This document shows positions 1 through 10,306 of a DNA stretch of 64,000 nt, one piece after another. Under the pieces are notes generated by a model. It had not been told where the DNA came from, did not search any database, and saw only the letters and a list, made by a program, of their open reading frames with translations. The translations under genes were made by a program, and so were the position numbers. The first letter of the stretch is position 1, and the number at the start of each line of letters is the position of its first letter. This DNA is from Hypericum androsaemum (Eukaryota > Streptophyta > Magnoliopsida > Malpighiales > Hypericaceae): positions 2,649,001 through 2,713,000 of the forward strand of contig OZ023197.1 of the NCBI GenBank assembly GCA_963995505.1, given 5' to 3'.

Positions 1-6
1 ACAAAG

Positions 7-18
7 TGGTATTAGAGC
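7..18 (+). other. Primer binding site of the copia element
   Basis: TGGTATTAGAGC differs by one base from the usual plant initiator-Met tRNA primer site TGGTATCAGAGC. It starts four bases after the presumed LTR end, the normal spacing. It fixes the left border of the internal region even though the 5' LTR is out of view. Confidence 0.85.
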
Positions 19-59
19 AAAGTTCTAATGGTTAGTGGCATGTTCTCTTTTCAAATTTT

Positions 60-520
60 TAGGCTCACCAAAGACAACTATGAAAAACAGGTCCATCCAA
101 ATGAAGGCATTGCTCGGCTCACAAGATGCGTGAAAGATTGTAGAAAAAGATTATGTCGAACTAGAGGATGAAGCGGTACTTTCACAAAGTCAAAAGAAAG
201 TGCTACGTGGCTTGAGAAAGAGAGATAAGAAAGCTCTCTATCTCATCTATCAAGGTATGGATGAGTCATCGAGAAGATATCGAGGGTCGCTACCGCAAAG
301 CAAGCATGGGAGATCTTGCAAAATTTCTTCCAAGGAGTTGATATCAGACTCTTTCATAAAGAGAGATTCAAACTCTAAGAGGTGAGTTTGAATCTCTCTT
401 TATGAAAGAGTGAAGAAGGTTCGATTACAAACTCTAAGAAGTTTGAATCTCTCTTTATGAAAGAATGAAGAAGGTTAGAGTTTGAATCTCTCTTTATGAA
501 CGACTGAAGAAGGTTCGATT
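60..520 (+). pseudogene. gag relic of the copia element with internal triplication
   Basis: The N-terminal signature LTKDNYE near base 65 and the later DKKALYLIYQGMDE segment match the UBN2-type gag of plant copia elements, but they sit in different frames with stops between them. From about 385 to 515 a segment beginning TTTGAATCTCTCTTTATGAA occurs three times in tandem. No zinc knuckle is seen before the protease, so the C-terminal half of gag appears deleted. Confidence 0.75.
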
Positions 521-545
521 ACAAGAAGATCAAGAAGATCAAACC

Positions 546-3482
546 TTGTTAGTAGCCTACAAAGGAGGTGGCTATGATGAAAATTGCACGTCGGTACCTG
601 ATACGGGGGCAAGCAACCATATGTGCAGCATGAAGGAGAAGTTCGTGGAGCTTGATGAATTAGTTTCAGGCAATGTGATATTCAGGAATGGTGCAAAAAC
701 TCTGGTGAGTGGTCTTGGAAAAATCTTGATTCGATTAGAAAATAGAAATCATCAGTTTATTTCTATGTTTATTATGTCCCTAATGTTAAAATGAATATAT
801 TAAGTATGGGACAACTCTTAAAAAAAGTCTACAGGATGAATATGGAGGACCTTAGCCTTTTCATAAGAGATAATAGAGAAAAATCAATTGCCAATGTGCC
901 AATGACGAAAAATAGAATGTTCTATTTGAACATTTAAAATGACGCCGCAAGATGTCTGACATCTTGTATGAAAGACTTGTCATGGCTTTGGCATCTCAGT
1001 TATGGACACCTCAATTTTGGAGGATTCAAATTATTATCCAAACAAAAGATGTTTAGAGGTTTGCCAAGTATTGACCACCCGGATCAGTTTTGTGAATGAT
1101 GTTTACTTGAAAAATACTTTAGAAAAAGTTGGTTCACAAAGTCACTGCAGTTGGTTCACACAGATGTTTGTGGACCTTTAAAGCCAAGTTCTTATGGTGG
1201 AAATAACAGTTTCCTCATATTTGTCGATGATTGTAGTAAAAAAATTTAGATTTATTTCTTGAAATAAAAATCAGAGGTTTTCTTCAATTTCAAAAAATTT
1301 AAAATCCTCGTGGAGAAAGAAAGTGGCTTTCAAATTGTGGCTATAAAATCAGACAGAGGAGGAGAATTTACTTCAAAAGAGTTCGACGCCTATTGTGAAG
1401 ATAATGGAATACGTCGCCCTCTTATAATTCTATATACGGCACAACAAAATGGTGTTGCCGAAAGAAGAAGTAGACAATTCTCAACATGGCATGGAGCATG
1501 CTGAAGACCAAGAGAGTGCCCAAAGAATTTTGGGCAGAAGCTGTTGATTGTACAGTTTATTTGATAAACTAATGTCCTACAAGAAGTGTGTGGAACATGT
1601 CTCCTTTAGAAGTATGGAATGGAGTAAAATTTGGTGTCTCACATTTGCGAGTATTTGGAAGTATTGCATATGCTTATGTGCTGAGTCAAATGAGATCGAA
1701 GCTTGATGACAGGAGTGCCAAGTATATATTCATCGGTTATGACTCGATATAAGGGATACAAGTTGTATGACCCGATCAACCGAAAGGTCTTCATAAGCAG
1801 AGATGTGGAGTTCGATGCAAAAGGCATCTGGGATTTTGGTGTTCAAGAAAAGGATTATAATTTTCTCCCTATCTTAGAAGAAGAAGAATCACCAAAAGCA
1901 ATTACTCCAGCTACTTCACCACCTCCATCACCTCCAATAGTGCCTCATAATGATCCATCATCATCTAATGAAAGCTCGAGCAAAAGGTCCTTGCGGACGA
2001 GGAGTTTAAAAGACATCTACAGAGACAATATATCTCTCTTTTGTCTCTTTGCAGATAGTGATCCAATAACTTTTGAAGAAGTTGTGGAAAGTGAAAGATG
2101 GAGAAAGTTGATGGATGAAGAGATCAAGGCTATAGAAAAGAATAAAACCTGAAAGCTTGCAATACTTCCGAAGGGACAAAGAGCAATTGGAGTGAAGTGG
2201 GAGTATAAAGCCAAGAAAAATACCAAAGGAGAAGTCGAAAGATACAAATTAAGATTTGTTATTAAAGGCTATAAACAAAGAGAAGGCATCTACTATGATG
2301 AGGTATCTGCTCCTGTTGCTTGTCTTAAAACTATTAGATTAATCATTTCTCTAGCTGCTCAAAATAAATGGAAAGTTCATCAAATGGATGTCAAGTCTAC
2401 CTTTCTAAATGGGCATTTTGAAGAGACAGTATACATCAAGAAACCATTGGGGTATGAAGTCAAAGGACATGGAGATAAAGTCCTGAAGTTAAAAAAGGCT
2501 TTTTATGGCCTAAAACAAGCATTGAGGGCGTGGTACATCAAAATTGACAAATACTTCCAAGAAAATAATTTCAGGTGTCCACATGAACATGCTCTCTATG
2601 TAAAGGTGAATGAAAAAGGATATATGTTGCTCGTCTTCCTGTACGTAGATGATCTGATCTTCACCGACAATAACCCAACAATATTCGAAGAATTCAAGAA
2701 AATGATGATGATAGAATTCGAGGTGATGGATATCAGTCTTAAGTCATACTATCTTGGGCTCGAAATGAAACAACAAAATAATGTGTTATTTATATCTCAA
2801 GAAAGATATGTAAGAGAAATCCTAAAGGGATTTAAAATGGATGAGTGTAATCCAGCATTTACTCCCGTGGAACGCGGGATCAAGCTATCAAAGATTGACG
2901 GATGACAAAAATCTTGTCGGAAGCTTAAGGTACTTAACATGTACAAGGCCTGATTTTCTCTATGGAGTTGGACTAGTCAGTCACTATATGGAGACACCTA
3001 CGGCCACTCACATAAAGGTTGCCAAAAAAATTTTGCGCTATATTAAAGGTACGCTTGATTTCGGTCTATTTTACTCGTCGTCGAAAAATTATAAACTTGT
3101 TGGATATAGTGATAGCGATTTTGCCGGAGATTTAGATGAAAGAAAAAGCACTACCAGATTCATATTTTTTCTCAGAGATACGGGATTCACTTGAAGTTCA
3201 AAGAAGCAACTGATTGTTACACTCTCTATTTGCAAAGTTGAGTATGTCGCAGTAGCATCGTGTGTCAGTCACGCAATATGGTTAAGGAGTTTTATGAAGG
3301 AGTTAAAAATAGAACAAGAAAAACAGACTACAATATATGTGGACAGCAAGTCGGCAATAACTTTAGCAAAGAATTCAGTGTTCCACAACCGCAGCAAGCA
3401 CATCGACACACGATACCATTTTATTAGAGAGTATATATCGAAGAATAAAATACAACTGAAATACATGAAGTCTCAAGACTAA
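546..3482 (+). pseudogene. pol relic: protease, integrase, reverse transcriptase, RNase H
   Basis: In order: an aspartic protease with DTGASNHMC (near 600); a zinc-binding integrase head (about 980-1130, stop in its CC pair); an integrase core with SDRGGEF and QNGVAE (1310-1504); reverse transcriptase (1703-2905) with KVHQMDVKSTFLNG and the active-site YVDD near 2640; RNase H to 3482 with IYVDSKSA and a KHIDTRYHFIRE end. A TGA at 2150-2152 and another near 3192 stand where Trp is expected, and the frame shifts near 2890. The domain order makes this Ty1/copia, not gypsy. Confidence 0.9.
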
Positions 3483-3530
3483 ATTGTGAAAAATACTCAG
3501 AGTTATCGACAAATCAAGTTTATGGGAGGA

Positions 3531-3995
3531 TGTTAAAAATTAAACTTGATTTGTGTCCATACTAGTCTAGAATTATCCAGACATCATACGTATTATCAAG
3601 AGTATTCTCGTAAGTTAGAGAAAATTCTAGAGCTAATTATAAAATAAGTAAATAGAGTTGAATAATCTATATGGGGTAGTTGGGCTAGCAATTAAGAATT
3701 ATAATTGATTGAGGTCTTGCAAAAGCGTAGTGTGGTCTACGACCAAAACTTCTAAGTGTAATAAAAAATCTGTTTTAGTAATTGTGAGAACCTTAAATAC
3801 TAAATCAATATCTAAACTCTATTTAAAATAAAATTCCAAATCCATTCCAACAAAGAAATCTATGTAAATCAATAACGAAGTATATCAATTTCATATATGT
3901 TCATTTGAATATTTGTGTGATATTTCACTCAAGTAATTAAAAGTTATTGGTGCATTCTTATTAGTAGGTGTTAATAATATATTTTACTTATAACA
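3531..3995 (+). repeat. 3' LTR of the decayed copia element
   Basis: It starts TGTTAAAAATTAAAC right after the purine tract TATGGGAGGA and ends ATAACA, matching the ACA at the window start. About 465 bp, AT-rich, no coding content. With the 5' LTR outside the window, LTR divergence cannot be measured. Confidence 0.7.
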
Positions 3996-4229
3996 AAACC
4001 CTGATTAATCAATTTATTTCCCGTTAAAAAATCTTTCAACCAAATCAAAACAACCAAAAACAGAAATAATATTGTTCTCTCCTCCAAATACGCCCAAAAA
4101 TATAACAAAGGAACATTCAGTAATAAATCCAAAACAAATAATTCCAAAAAACAATAATTCCAAAAACAATAATTCTTTGTACGTATATACGTGGATTTCT
4201 ATAGTAACATAAAAAAGTACGTATCGTAC
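3996..4229 (-). other. LHCB4 intron sequence between the retrotransposon and exon 1
   Basis: AT-rich sequence directly downstream of the exon 1 donor on the minus strand. Reading continues open past the donor for about 70 residues of unrelated hydrophobic peptide, which is chance read-through into the intron. Confidence 0.75.
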
Positions 4230-4715
4230 CTTTCCGGCGTCTTGCCAAGCAACACCGGTGAGCCCTTCAACGGCGAGGGCTCCGAGCGTACCGAGCATGG
4301 CCCACCGGCCATGTATGACCTCGCACTCCCTGAACCTCTGGATCCCAAACACCTCCGAGTACGGCTGAAACGGCGTCGGTTTCACGTCGGCGGGGTCCAT
4401 CCTAACCCCTATGACGTCACCCGCCAAGTTCTTGGCCAGGTTCTGGTCCAGCGAGTCCAGGTCGAACTGCAGGTACTCGGCCGGCTTTGCCAGCCCCAGC
4501 GGGTCGAACCCGCGGTCCCCGATCAGCGTCCCATCGAGCCATTCCGGCGGGGTGGCTCTCGGGAACCACACCAGCCGGTCCTCGTCCGAGATCCTGCTGG
4601 GTTTTGGGGCTGGTTTCTTGCGTCCGAAGGCGAACCGGGCTTGGATTTTGGCCGGGGACAGTCTCCGGGTTGCGAAGAGGTGCGACGAGGCGGCCGGGAT
4701 GGTGGCTGTTGCCAT
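4230..4715 (-). CDS. LHCB4: Chlorophyll a/b-binding protein CP29 (LHCB4), exon 1
   Basis: Exon 1 encodes 162 residues of the minor photosystem II antenna CP29, which binds chlorophyll and xanthophyll in the thylakoid and links LHCII trimers to the PSII core. Seen directly: a Ser/Ala/Arg-rich transit-peptide-like start, then [20 protein letters not shown], the [20 protein letters not shown] block specific to CP29, and helix-1 chlorophyll motif [18 protein letters not shown]. The exon ends DAGK followed by GTACGA, the place where I recall the Arabidopsis LHCB4 intron. The C-terminal exon with helices 2 and 3 should lie left of the window. The exon is GC-rich and has no break. ATG at 4715 is the only start that gives the transit peptide. 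Whether the gene still works depends on splicing through the retrotransposon. Confidence 0.93.
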
Positions 4716-4876
4716 TGTTGGTGGCGGAGTTGGGTGGGAGTATAGAGATGGTGATCACAAGTGGAGTTAGGTTGGATATGGGTTTGGAAGTAAATAAATG
4801 TGTGGGAATAAATATCTATGATTTTTCACATAGATATTTTTTGGTCTCAAAAGATAGTACACCAAAGGATTAAACT
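4716..4876 (-). promoter_or_regulatory. LHCB4 upstream region with evening element in a palindrome
   Basis: On the minus strand (gene sense) bases 4840-4832 read AAAATATCT, the evening element bound by CCA1/LHY-type clock factors, about 120 bases before the ATG. It sits in a perfect inverted repeat, AAATATCTATG (4810-4820) and CATAGATATTT (4829-4839), separated by 8 bases. LHCB genes are known to be clock-controlled, so a role is plausible; I infer it. No convincing TATA box was picked. Confidence 0.55.
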
Positions 4877-4885
4877 GAAAATAAC

Positions 4886-5289
4886 GGGTATGGATTGGGT
4901 ACGGAATGCCACTATTTCGAACCATTTGGAATGAAGACACGCGGGGACTTTTTTACAAACGTGCTAGAATACGGGGACCAAAAAAAAATTCATGCACAAA
5001 CACAGGCTGGGTACAAATGTCATTATCACATAACTGCGCATGCCAGTATCACATAACAGTGCGTGCCAGTGTGACCTTTTTGCAAAAATGCTAAAATATG
5101 GGGGACCAAAATGAAAAAAAATCATGCCTGCCATTATCATCAACAGGGACTTGCCGTTTTCACAAAAACAAATGACATTATCACATAACCGCACTTGCCA
5201 TTATCACATACATGCGCTTGCCGCTGCGGTCCCCCTTCAGTCCAAACCGTACGGAATCAATTACTTCATTCCGTACCCAATCCAACCCC
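4886..5289 (+). mobile_element. Mutator-type MITE, copy 1 (404 bp)
   Basis: Flanked by a perfect 9-bp duplication GAAAATAAC (4877-4885 and 5290-5298). The ends are inverted repeats sharing GGATTGGGTACGGAATG. The inside has no gene; it is built of repeated short units containing ATTATCACATAA or AGTATCACATAA with variable spacers. A 9-bp target duplication is the mark of the Mutator superfamily. A second copy in the opposite orientation lies at 34013-34465. Confidence 0.88.
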
Positions 5290-5298
5290 GAAAATAAC

Positions 5299-7586
5299 AA
5301 GGATGACAAAAGAGTTACTTTATTTTTTAGAAGTCGGTTGGTCAATTCTTACATTTTGCGAACAGTTCTTCAATCTAATATTTAAAAATGTCTCTGTCAT
5401 GTTTTATATTGCTAAGTTTTGAATCTTCACTCCTATCCATTTTTTCAACCATTTAATCTCAATGATGTCTTGAAGAGTGTTTTTATTTCTTATTTTGTGA
5501 TCCGTTGACACTCAAAGTTTGTTGTTTTTTATTATCGAAATCTTTTGATACCCACGAGAATAAACTCAAAATATATACATAATATCCATAATATTATGAC
5601 ACTTATATATTCATAATATTTAAGCAGTTGTACACACAATATTGCCAAACATAAAATATATAACTGAAGTAGATTATGGTAAACTCAAAATATATACGGA
5701 ACACTATGAGATATGTGGAAAATCACAAAAACATTGAAGCTAATGCAGGATCGTATAACAACAAATTATCATTAATATTTTTCTCAAGAAAGTATTTCAG
5801 AAAAGCCGAAATCTTTTGGATCTCTGGTTATTTACCGGTAAAGTTTTCATCCAACAACCAGTAATGTTTAGTGCCTACATTTAGCTAGCTAAACCCACCA
5901 ATTATGTTTAGTGGCCTTCTCGGGGTTAATCTTTTGCTGTGTGTCTTTTGCTTGGATCAGTCTAGGTCTGATCTAAGGCCTATATGGACTTCGATATCTT
6001 TTCTGTGATCGCAAATGTAGAAATTTGCCTTAGTTGAACTCGTTCGACCTTATCTCTCATTTACGTGTACCTTGTATGCATTCAAATACCCACGAGTTTG
6101 CGTCTATGTCATTACCTTGTATTTTTAGCCGTTGCTTGTCTCGGCTCAACTCCGCTTAGCCTCTCGACCGCCCATCATTTCCACCCGCGCCACTTTGTTG
6201 ACTGCGGATTGATCTTCATTTTCTATCTGGTTTTATCGTCTTTTGTCTGTCTATGTTTTTTTTTTCTTTTTGTAATCCGATAACGTAACCTAGGCCTCGC
6301 GCCACATTTAAAAAAATTTAGTGAAAATCATCTGGTCCCGGAAGAAAAAAAGGGATTATTTGCAATTGGAAGTATTCCTCGTACTTATTTGTCATTTTAT
6401 GAATGTGAAGGGGAACGCATGGGCCTCATCTTCGGCTTATCTGTTGGTAGGGTGAGCCACTGGATGGTTGATGCGAGCTTCAACTTATTTGTGGGGCTAT
6501 TTTTTTTTTAAAGGAACTTTTTTGCTTTTGGGTCCAGTATTTTTCAAGGATTCATATTCTACGTGATGATTGGGAGAAAGGAAAATGCTAAATTTCTAAT
6601 TTTTGAAAACGTTAATTGATCATTGAAATGATAGCTAGAAGTGTTTTTAAAAACTCGGATACGTCAAAAGCTTTTTTAAAAATTATTTAATATTTGATCG
6701 ATCTTCTACATGTTCGAGTAGAGTAAGAACTTAAAATAATGGTAACATTTATCAACAAGTATTTAACATAGCAACAACGTGAGCTCCAATAAAAGTTTCA
6801 ACTCGAATTGTCCGTCTAACTCTTGATTAAAACGAAACGTTAAGCGATTTTTCGGGGGTTAGGATACACAATTACTAAAGGGTGGAAGGCATTTGCATCT
6901 TTCCGAGGTGTGCATCAATATTTAGATTATATAAATGCATCATCTCATAAATATTTGGTTCTTACCTACGTCTACCTACGCTTTTGCACGTAATTATAAG
7001 TGCATAATATCCATTGTGATTAAGTACATTTTTTTTGTCTCGCTTTGATCTCGGGCATCAGCAGAGGCATGACATGACACGCGAAGTAGATAAATACTAA
7101 GAAGCTGCAGCAAGAATATGCTTCGTTTATTTGGCCATGGCCCAGCCAGCCCACGATTCGGGCCTCGGGCACGAAACGTGAACCAGGACAAGATGAGGAA
7201 GACAGGCCCACAGTGGTCGAGCATATAATTTGGCTTCATTTTGTTGACCTTTTGGCAATTGGAAAACAACTTCCGCGTTATTTTGTTTCAAAACGATAGG
7301 TAACTTCATCCTGTTTTGACCCACCATTAGTTCAGGTGACAACTTTTTTACTTAATTCACAACCAACTGAAACCTCATAAATTTAGTTACTTAAATTATT
7401 TCATGTCACATCATTAATTTTATCTACATGTTATACTATATCATTAATTTTATTAGTGTGACATGTCGTTGACACCGTTAATCTCCTCCAAATCTAGGTT
7501 TGGATCTAAATATTATTGAGTTTGTCAATTATTTTCTAAAATAGTGAAGTGAAATGCCATAAGGTAAAATTAGTAACATGACATGA
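5299..7586. other. Gene-free AT-rich interval
   Basis: No ORF with recognisable protein motifs on either strand. It includes a pyrimidine-rich stretch near 6170-6280 and a modestly GC-richer patch at 7020-7220. I see no repeat structure or RNA gene. Confidence 0.6.
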
Positions 7587-7595
7587 TAAATTTAA

Positions 7596-8560
7596 AAATA
7601 AATTACTCACGTTTCTAGAGTTTCGTCACCCTACTTCTTACGTCCCTAGGTTTCCGAAAATAATTTTTTCGTCCCCCATATTTGATTTAATTATACTCTC
7701 GAGTCCTCTTGTTCACATCATCATTCATTTTATTATTATTTTATAATTGAAATAACTTTTATACCCTTGACCGAGCAAATCAAATCTCCGATCATCTTCT
7801 CCGAAAAACTCCGAACAATTTTATCAATTGTCGGAACAAAATCGAGAACAAACCTAAACACGAAAACCACTTCGAAACAAAATCATCATATGGGTAACAA
7901 AATTCCAGATCTTCGTCCTTCCACCATTTTCCTTGTTCGTCTTCTTCTGGGCAACAAATCGATTAGCTTTTCTAAAACCAAACACATCACTCATCGACCT
8001 TAATAGGGTTGGCAACCTCCTCAGGCTCCACCGCAGAGGCCTCAGAACTCTCCACCTCAGCACAGCTCTCCTCCTTGGTAGTCGTCGACTCGGCTCGCGC
8101 TTTGACGGTCTCCATTATCCGCTTAATGATCTCCTTGATGTACACCTGGAGGATCTTGATCCCGTTTTCGACGTCCGCTGGTGCGGGGGCGTTGGCGTTG
8201 CCGCCGGTGGGATTTGGGTGGTGGAGGGTCGTCTCCGGTGGCAGTTCTGGAACGATTTGACAGTCATCTTCAACCTCCAACTATGGGTTCGACGATTCGA
8301 CTCGGCGAAGGAGTGGGGCGGAGGAGGAGGAGGAGGAGAGAGAATGGAGAAGCGCACGAGAGAGAAACATAAAATTTCAATTATTTTAAAAAGGTATTTA
8401 AGTAATTTTACTACAAAAATAAAAAAATGAGTGAAAGATATCAGCAAGAGACCTGAGAGTATAATAAAATCAAACACGTGAGACGAAAAAATCATTTTTA
8501 AAATTTAGGGACGCGAGAGGTAGGGTAACGAAACTCCAGGGACCTAAGGGTAATTTACCC
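7596..8560. mobile_element. Long-TIR Mutator-like element, oldest copy (965 bp)
   Basis: The first and last about 110 bases are inverted repeats of each other: the left end has GAGTTTCGTCACCCTACTTC and the reverse of the right end has GAGTTTCGTTACCCTACCTC. The outermost bases resemble GGGTAAATTAC. The flanking 9-mers (TAAATTTAA at 7587, AAAATTCAA at 8561) match at 7 of 9 places, as for an old target duplication. The interior 7770-8380 is GC-richer and has a minus-strand frame (8280-7990) for an acidic peptide I do not recognise; it may be a captured gene piece. Confidence 0.75.
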
Positions 8561-8744
8561 AAAATTCAATAACATGATATGACACACAAGATAGCTCGAA
8601 TAATTATGGTTAACAAGTGCAACTTGATTATCAGATAAAACCTTTATCGCCTCGACAAAAAATTTAAAATCACAAAGTAATGATGTGTCAAATCGTGAAA
8701 TAGAAAATAGTAACATGGAATTAACCAAACGATATATACATTAC

Positions 8745-9235
8745 TGAAGGATCTGACCCATAATTAACACATAACTATGAGTTAATTACCTCCTAATTAA
8801 TAAAATAAATTTATTAATAAATAACAAGACTTACTTGTTGTAGCGTGCTTCACACAGGATCGGATAACGAGATATTATCACCGGCGGTTTATGATCACAA
8901 ACGGATTGGATACGTAAATGATTTCCACAAGTTTTCTTACTTTGCAAAATTGGAGAACTACTGAAACTAATCCGTAATAAGTCCTTTGATGTGTGTATTA
9001 GAATGAGATAACTACCTTCTGGTCACCATCTCTTTCTCCCTTTTATAGGGAGGTCCGGCTCTCACATGTGTGCCACGTGGCGCCAAGTGTCGAAGCTACC
9101 CAATAGCTTTGCCACGTGGCATGCCACGCGTTTGCCACGTGGCGTGCCACGTGTCGGCCCAATAGCTTTTGGGCCTAATGGGCCTGGGTCCATTTTTGCC
9201 CAATAATGGGTGACTAATGGGCCCTAGGTCCAACA
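8745..9235 (-). repeat. 3' LTR of the full-length copia element
   Basis: 491 bp. On the minus strand it starts TGTTGGACCTAGGGCCC and ends GATCCTTCA. It holds three copies of the perfect G-box palindrome GCCACGTGGC and one GCCACGTGTC in 9069-9155, then a TATAAAA box (reverse of 9041-9047). It is 77 bases shorter than the 5' LTR because it has fewer G-box repeat units. Confidence 0.93.
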
Positions 9236-10306
9236 TCTCCCACTCACACATTATTGATCATAATCAACAATGTCTCAGATTATGTTTAGCAAAAATTTAG
9301 TGCGACCAGCATACATCGAGTGCACGTAGCTAAACTCAAGAGCGCACACACACGGGCTACTTGAATGATAGCATCTCGACATTCTCATTATGTAAGGTAT
9401 GCCTTATCCTAGGTCTCATCTCATATTCCATTGTTTGCATATGTGATTTCAAATAATTTAATCATGTTCAATATTGTATTACTCTCAACACAATAGGTGT
9501 GCTCCATTGAACAACGAAACTTAGGAATGTGATCGATGAAGAACCTTCTCCTTTATAAGTATTTCTTCCATCATGATAAAGCCTGCTTTTCTAGTCAGTC
9601 TTGCCAGGTCGAATAATGAATCATGACCTTTTCATAGACTTTTCAAGCTAGCAGCACATAATCATATTTTCAAAATACGTTAAGGATCATAAGGATAGTA
9701 AATCGAAAAATATATTTTAAGGGATTGGTCTCACACCAGGGAAACAGAAATCACTTTATGATTTCACATCCATTGGTCGACAAAGTAAATATGGTACAGT
9801 CCACGTTTTATTATGTTCATTCCTTTGGAACAAAAGGAGCGCATGTAATTCATAATTAAACATCATACATCATACTAGAGCATCAGTCTCGATGTTTTAC
9901 TAAACAACGACTTTAGTTTACTAAAAACTGCTCTAGGCTATATAGAAGATTAATGATAAGTTTCACTTATTTCTTATCATTTGGATTTACAAAAAATACA
10001 ATGCAGCAACAGATGCTTGCATTATCACAAATCTCACACTTTAATAAGAACATCTCTTGTAGTTAAACAAGACGACATTAATATTTTAGAACAGGCACTC
10101 GATGTAATGATGTTCATAAAACTGCCTCATCTCAACAAGGAATTAACTCGTTGACTCTCACTGAGGTAAACACTCGTGTGAGTGGGTTACTTTTCTGTCT
10201 CACATGCTGTGATAAATATTTTCCAAAATAACATTTACACTTTCATATTGCTAGAACAACCATGTTATATTGAACAACTGATTTATTATAACATGTATAA
10301 AAAATA
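9236..10306 (-). other. 3' non-coding region of the copia element
   Basis: About 1.07 kb between the RNase H end and the 3' LTR with no coding frame of note. The purine tract that primes plus-strand synthesis lies next to the LTR (9236-9245). The rest is AT-rich and unremarkable. Confidence 0.7.

Larger units (their letters stand above)
1..3995 (+). mobile_element. Decayed Ty1/copia LTR retrotransposon in the LHCB4 intron
   Basis: Bases 1-3 (ACA) look like the end of a 5' LTR that lies outside the window. They are followed by an initiator-Met-tRNA-type primer site, a broken gag, protease, integrase, reverse transcriptase and RNase H in the copia order, a purine tract just before 3531, and a 3' LTR. 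The coding part holds several stops and at least one frameshift, so it cannot encode a working polyprotein. It lies antisense to LHCB4, about 235 bases from that gene's splice donor. The left target duplication cannot be seen. Confidence 0.9.

Noticed and set aside
4191..4873. Plus-strand open frames of 119-184 residues
   Set aside because: They are antisense or out-of-frame shadows of the GC-rich LHCB4 exon.
7981..8430. Gly/Arg-rich 165-residue frame in the 7.6-kb element
   Set aside because: Open on several frames at once over a GA-rich run; the acidic minus-strand frame is the better candidate for captured coding sequence, and even that is unidentified.
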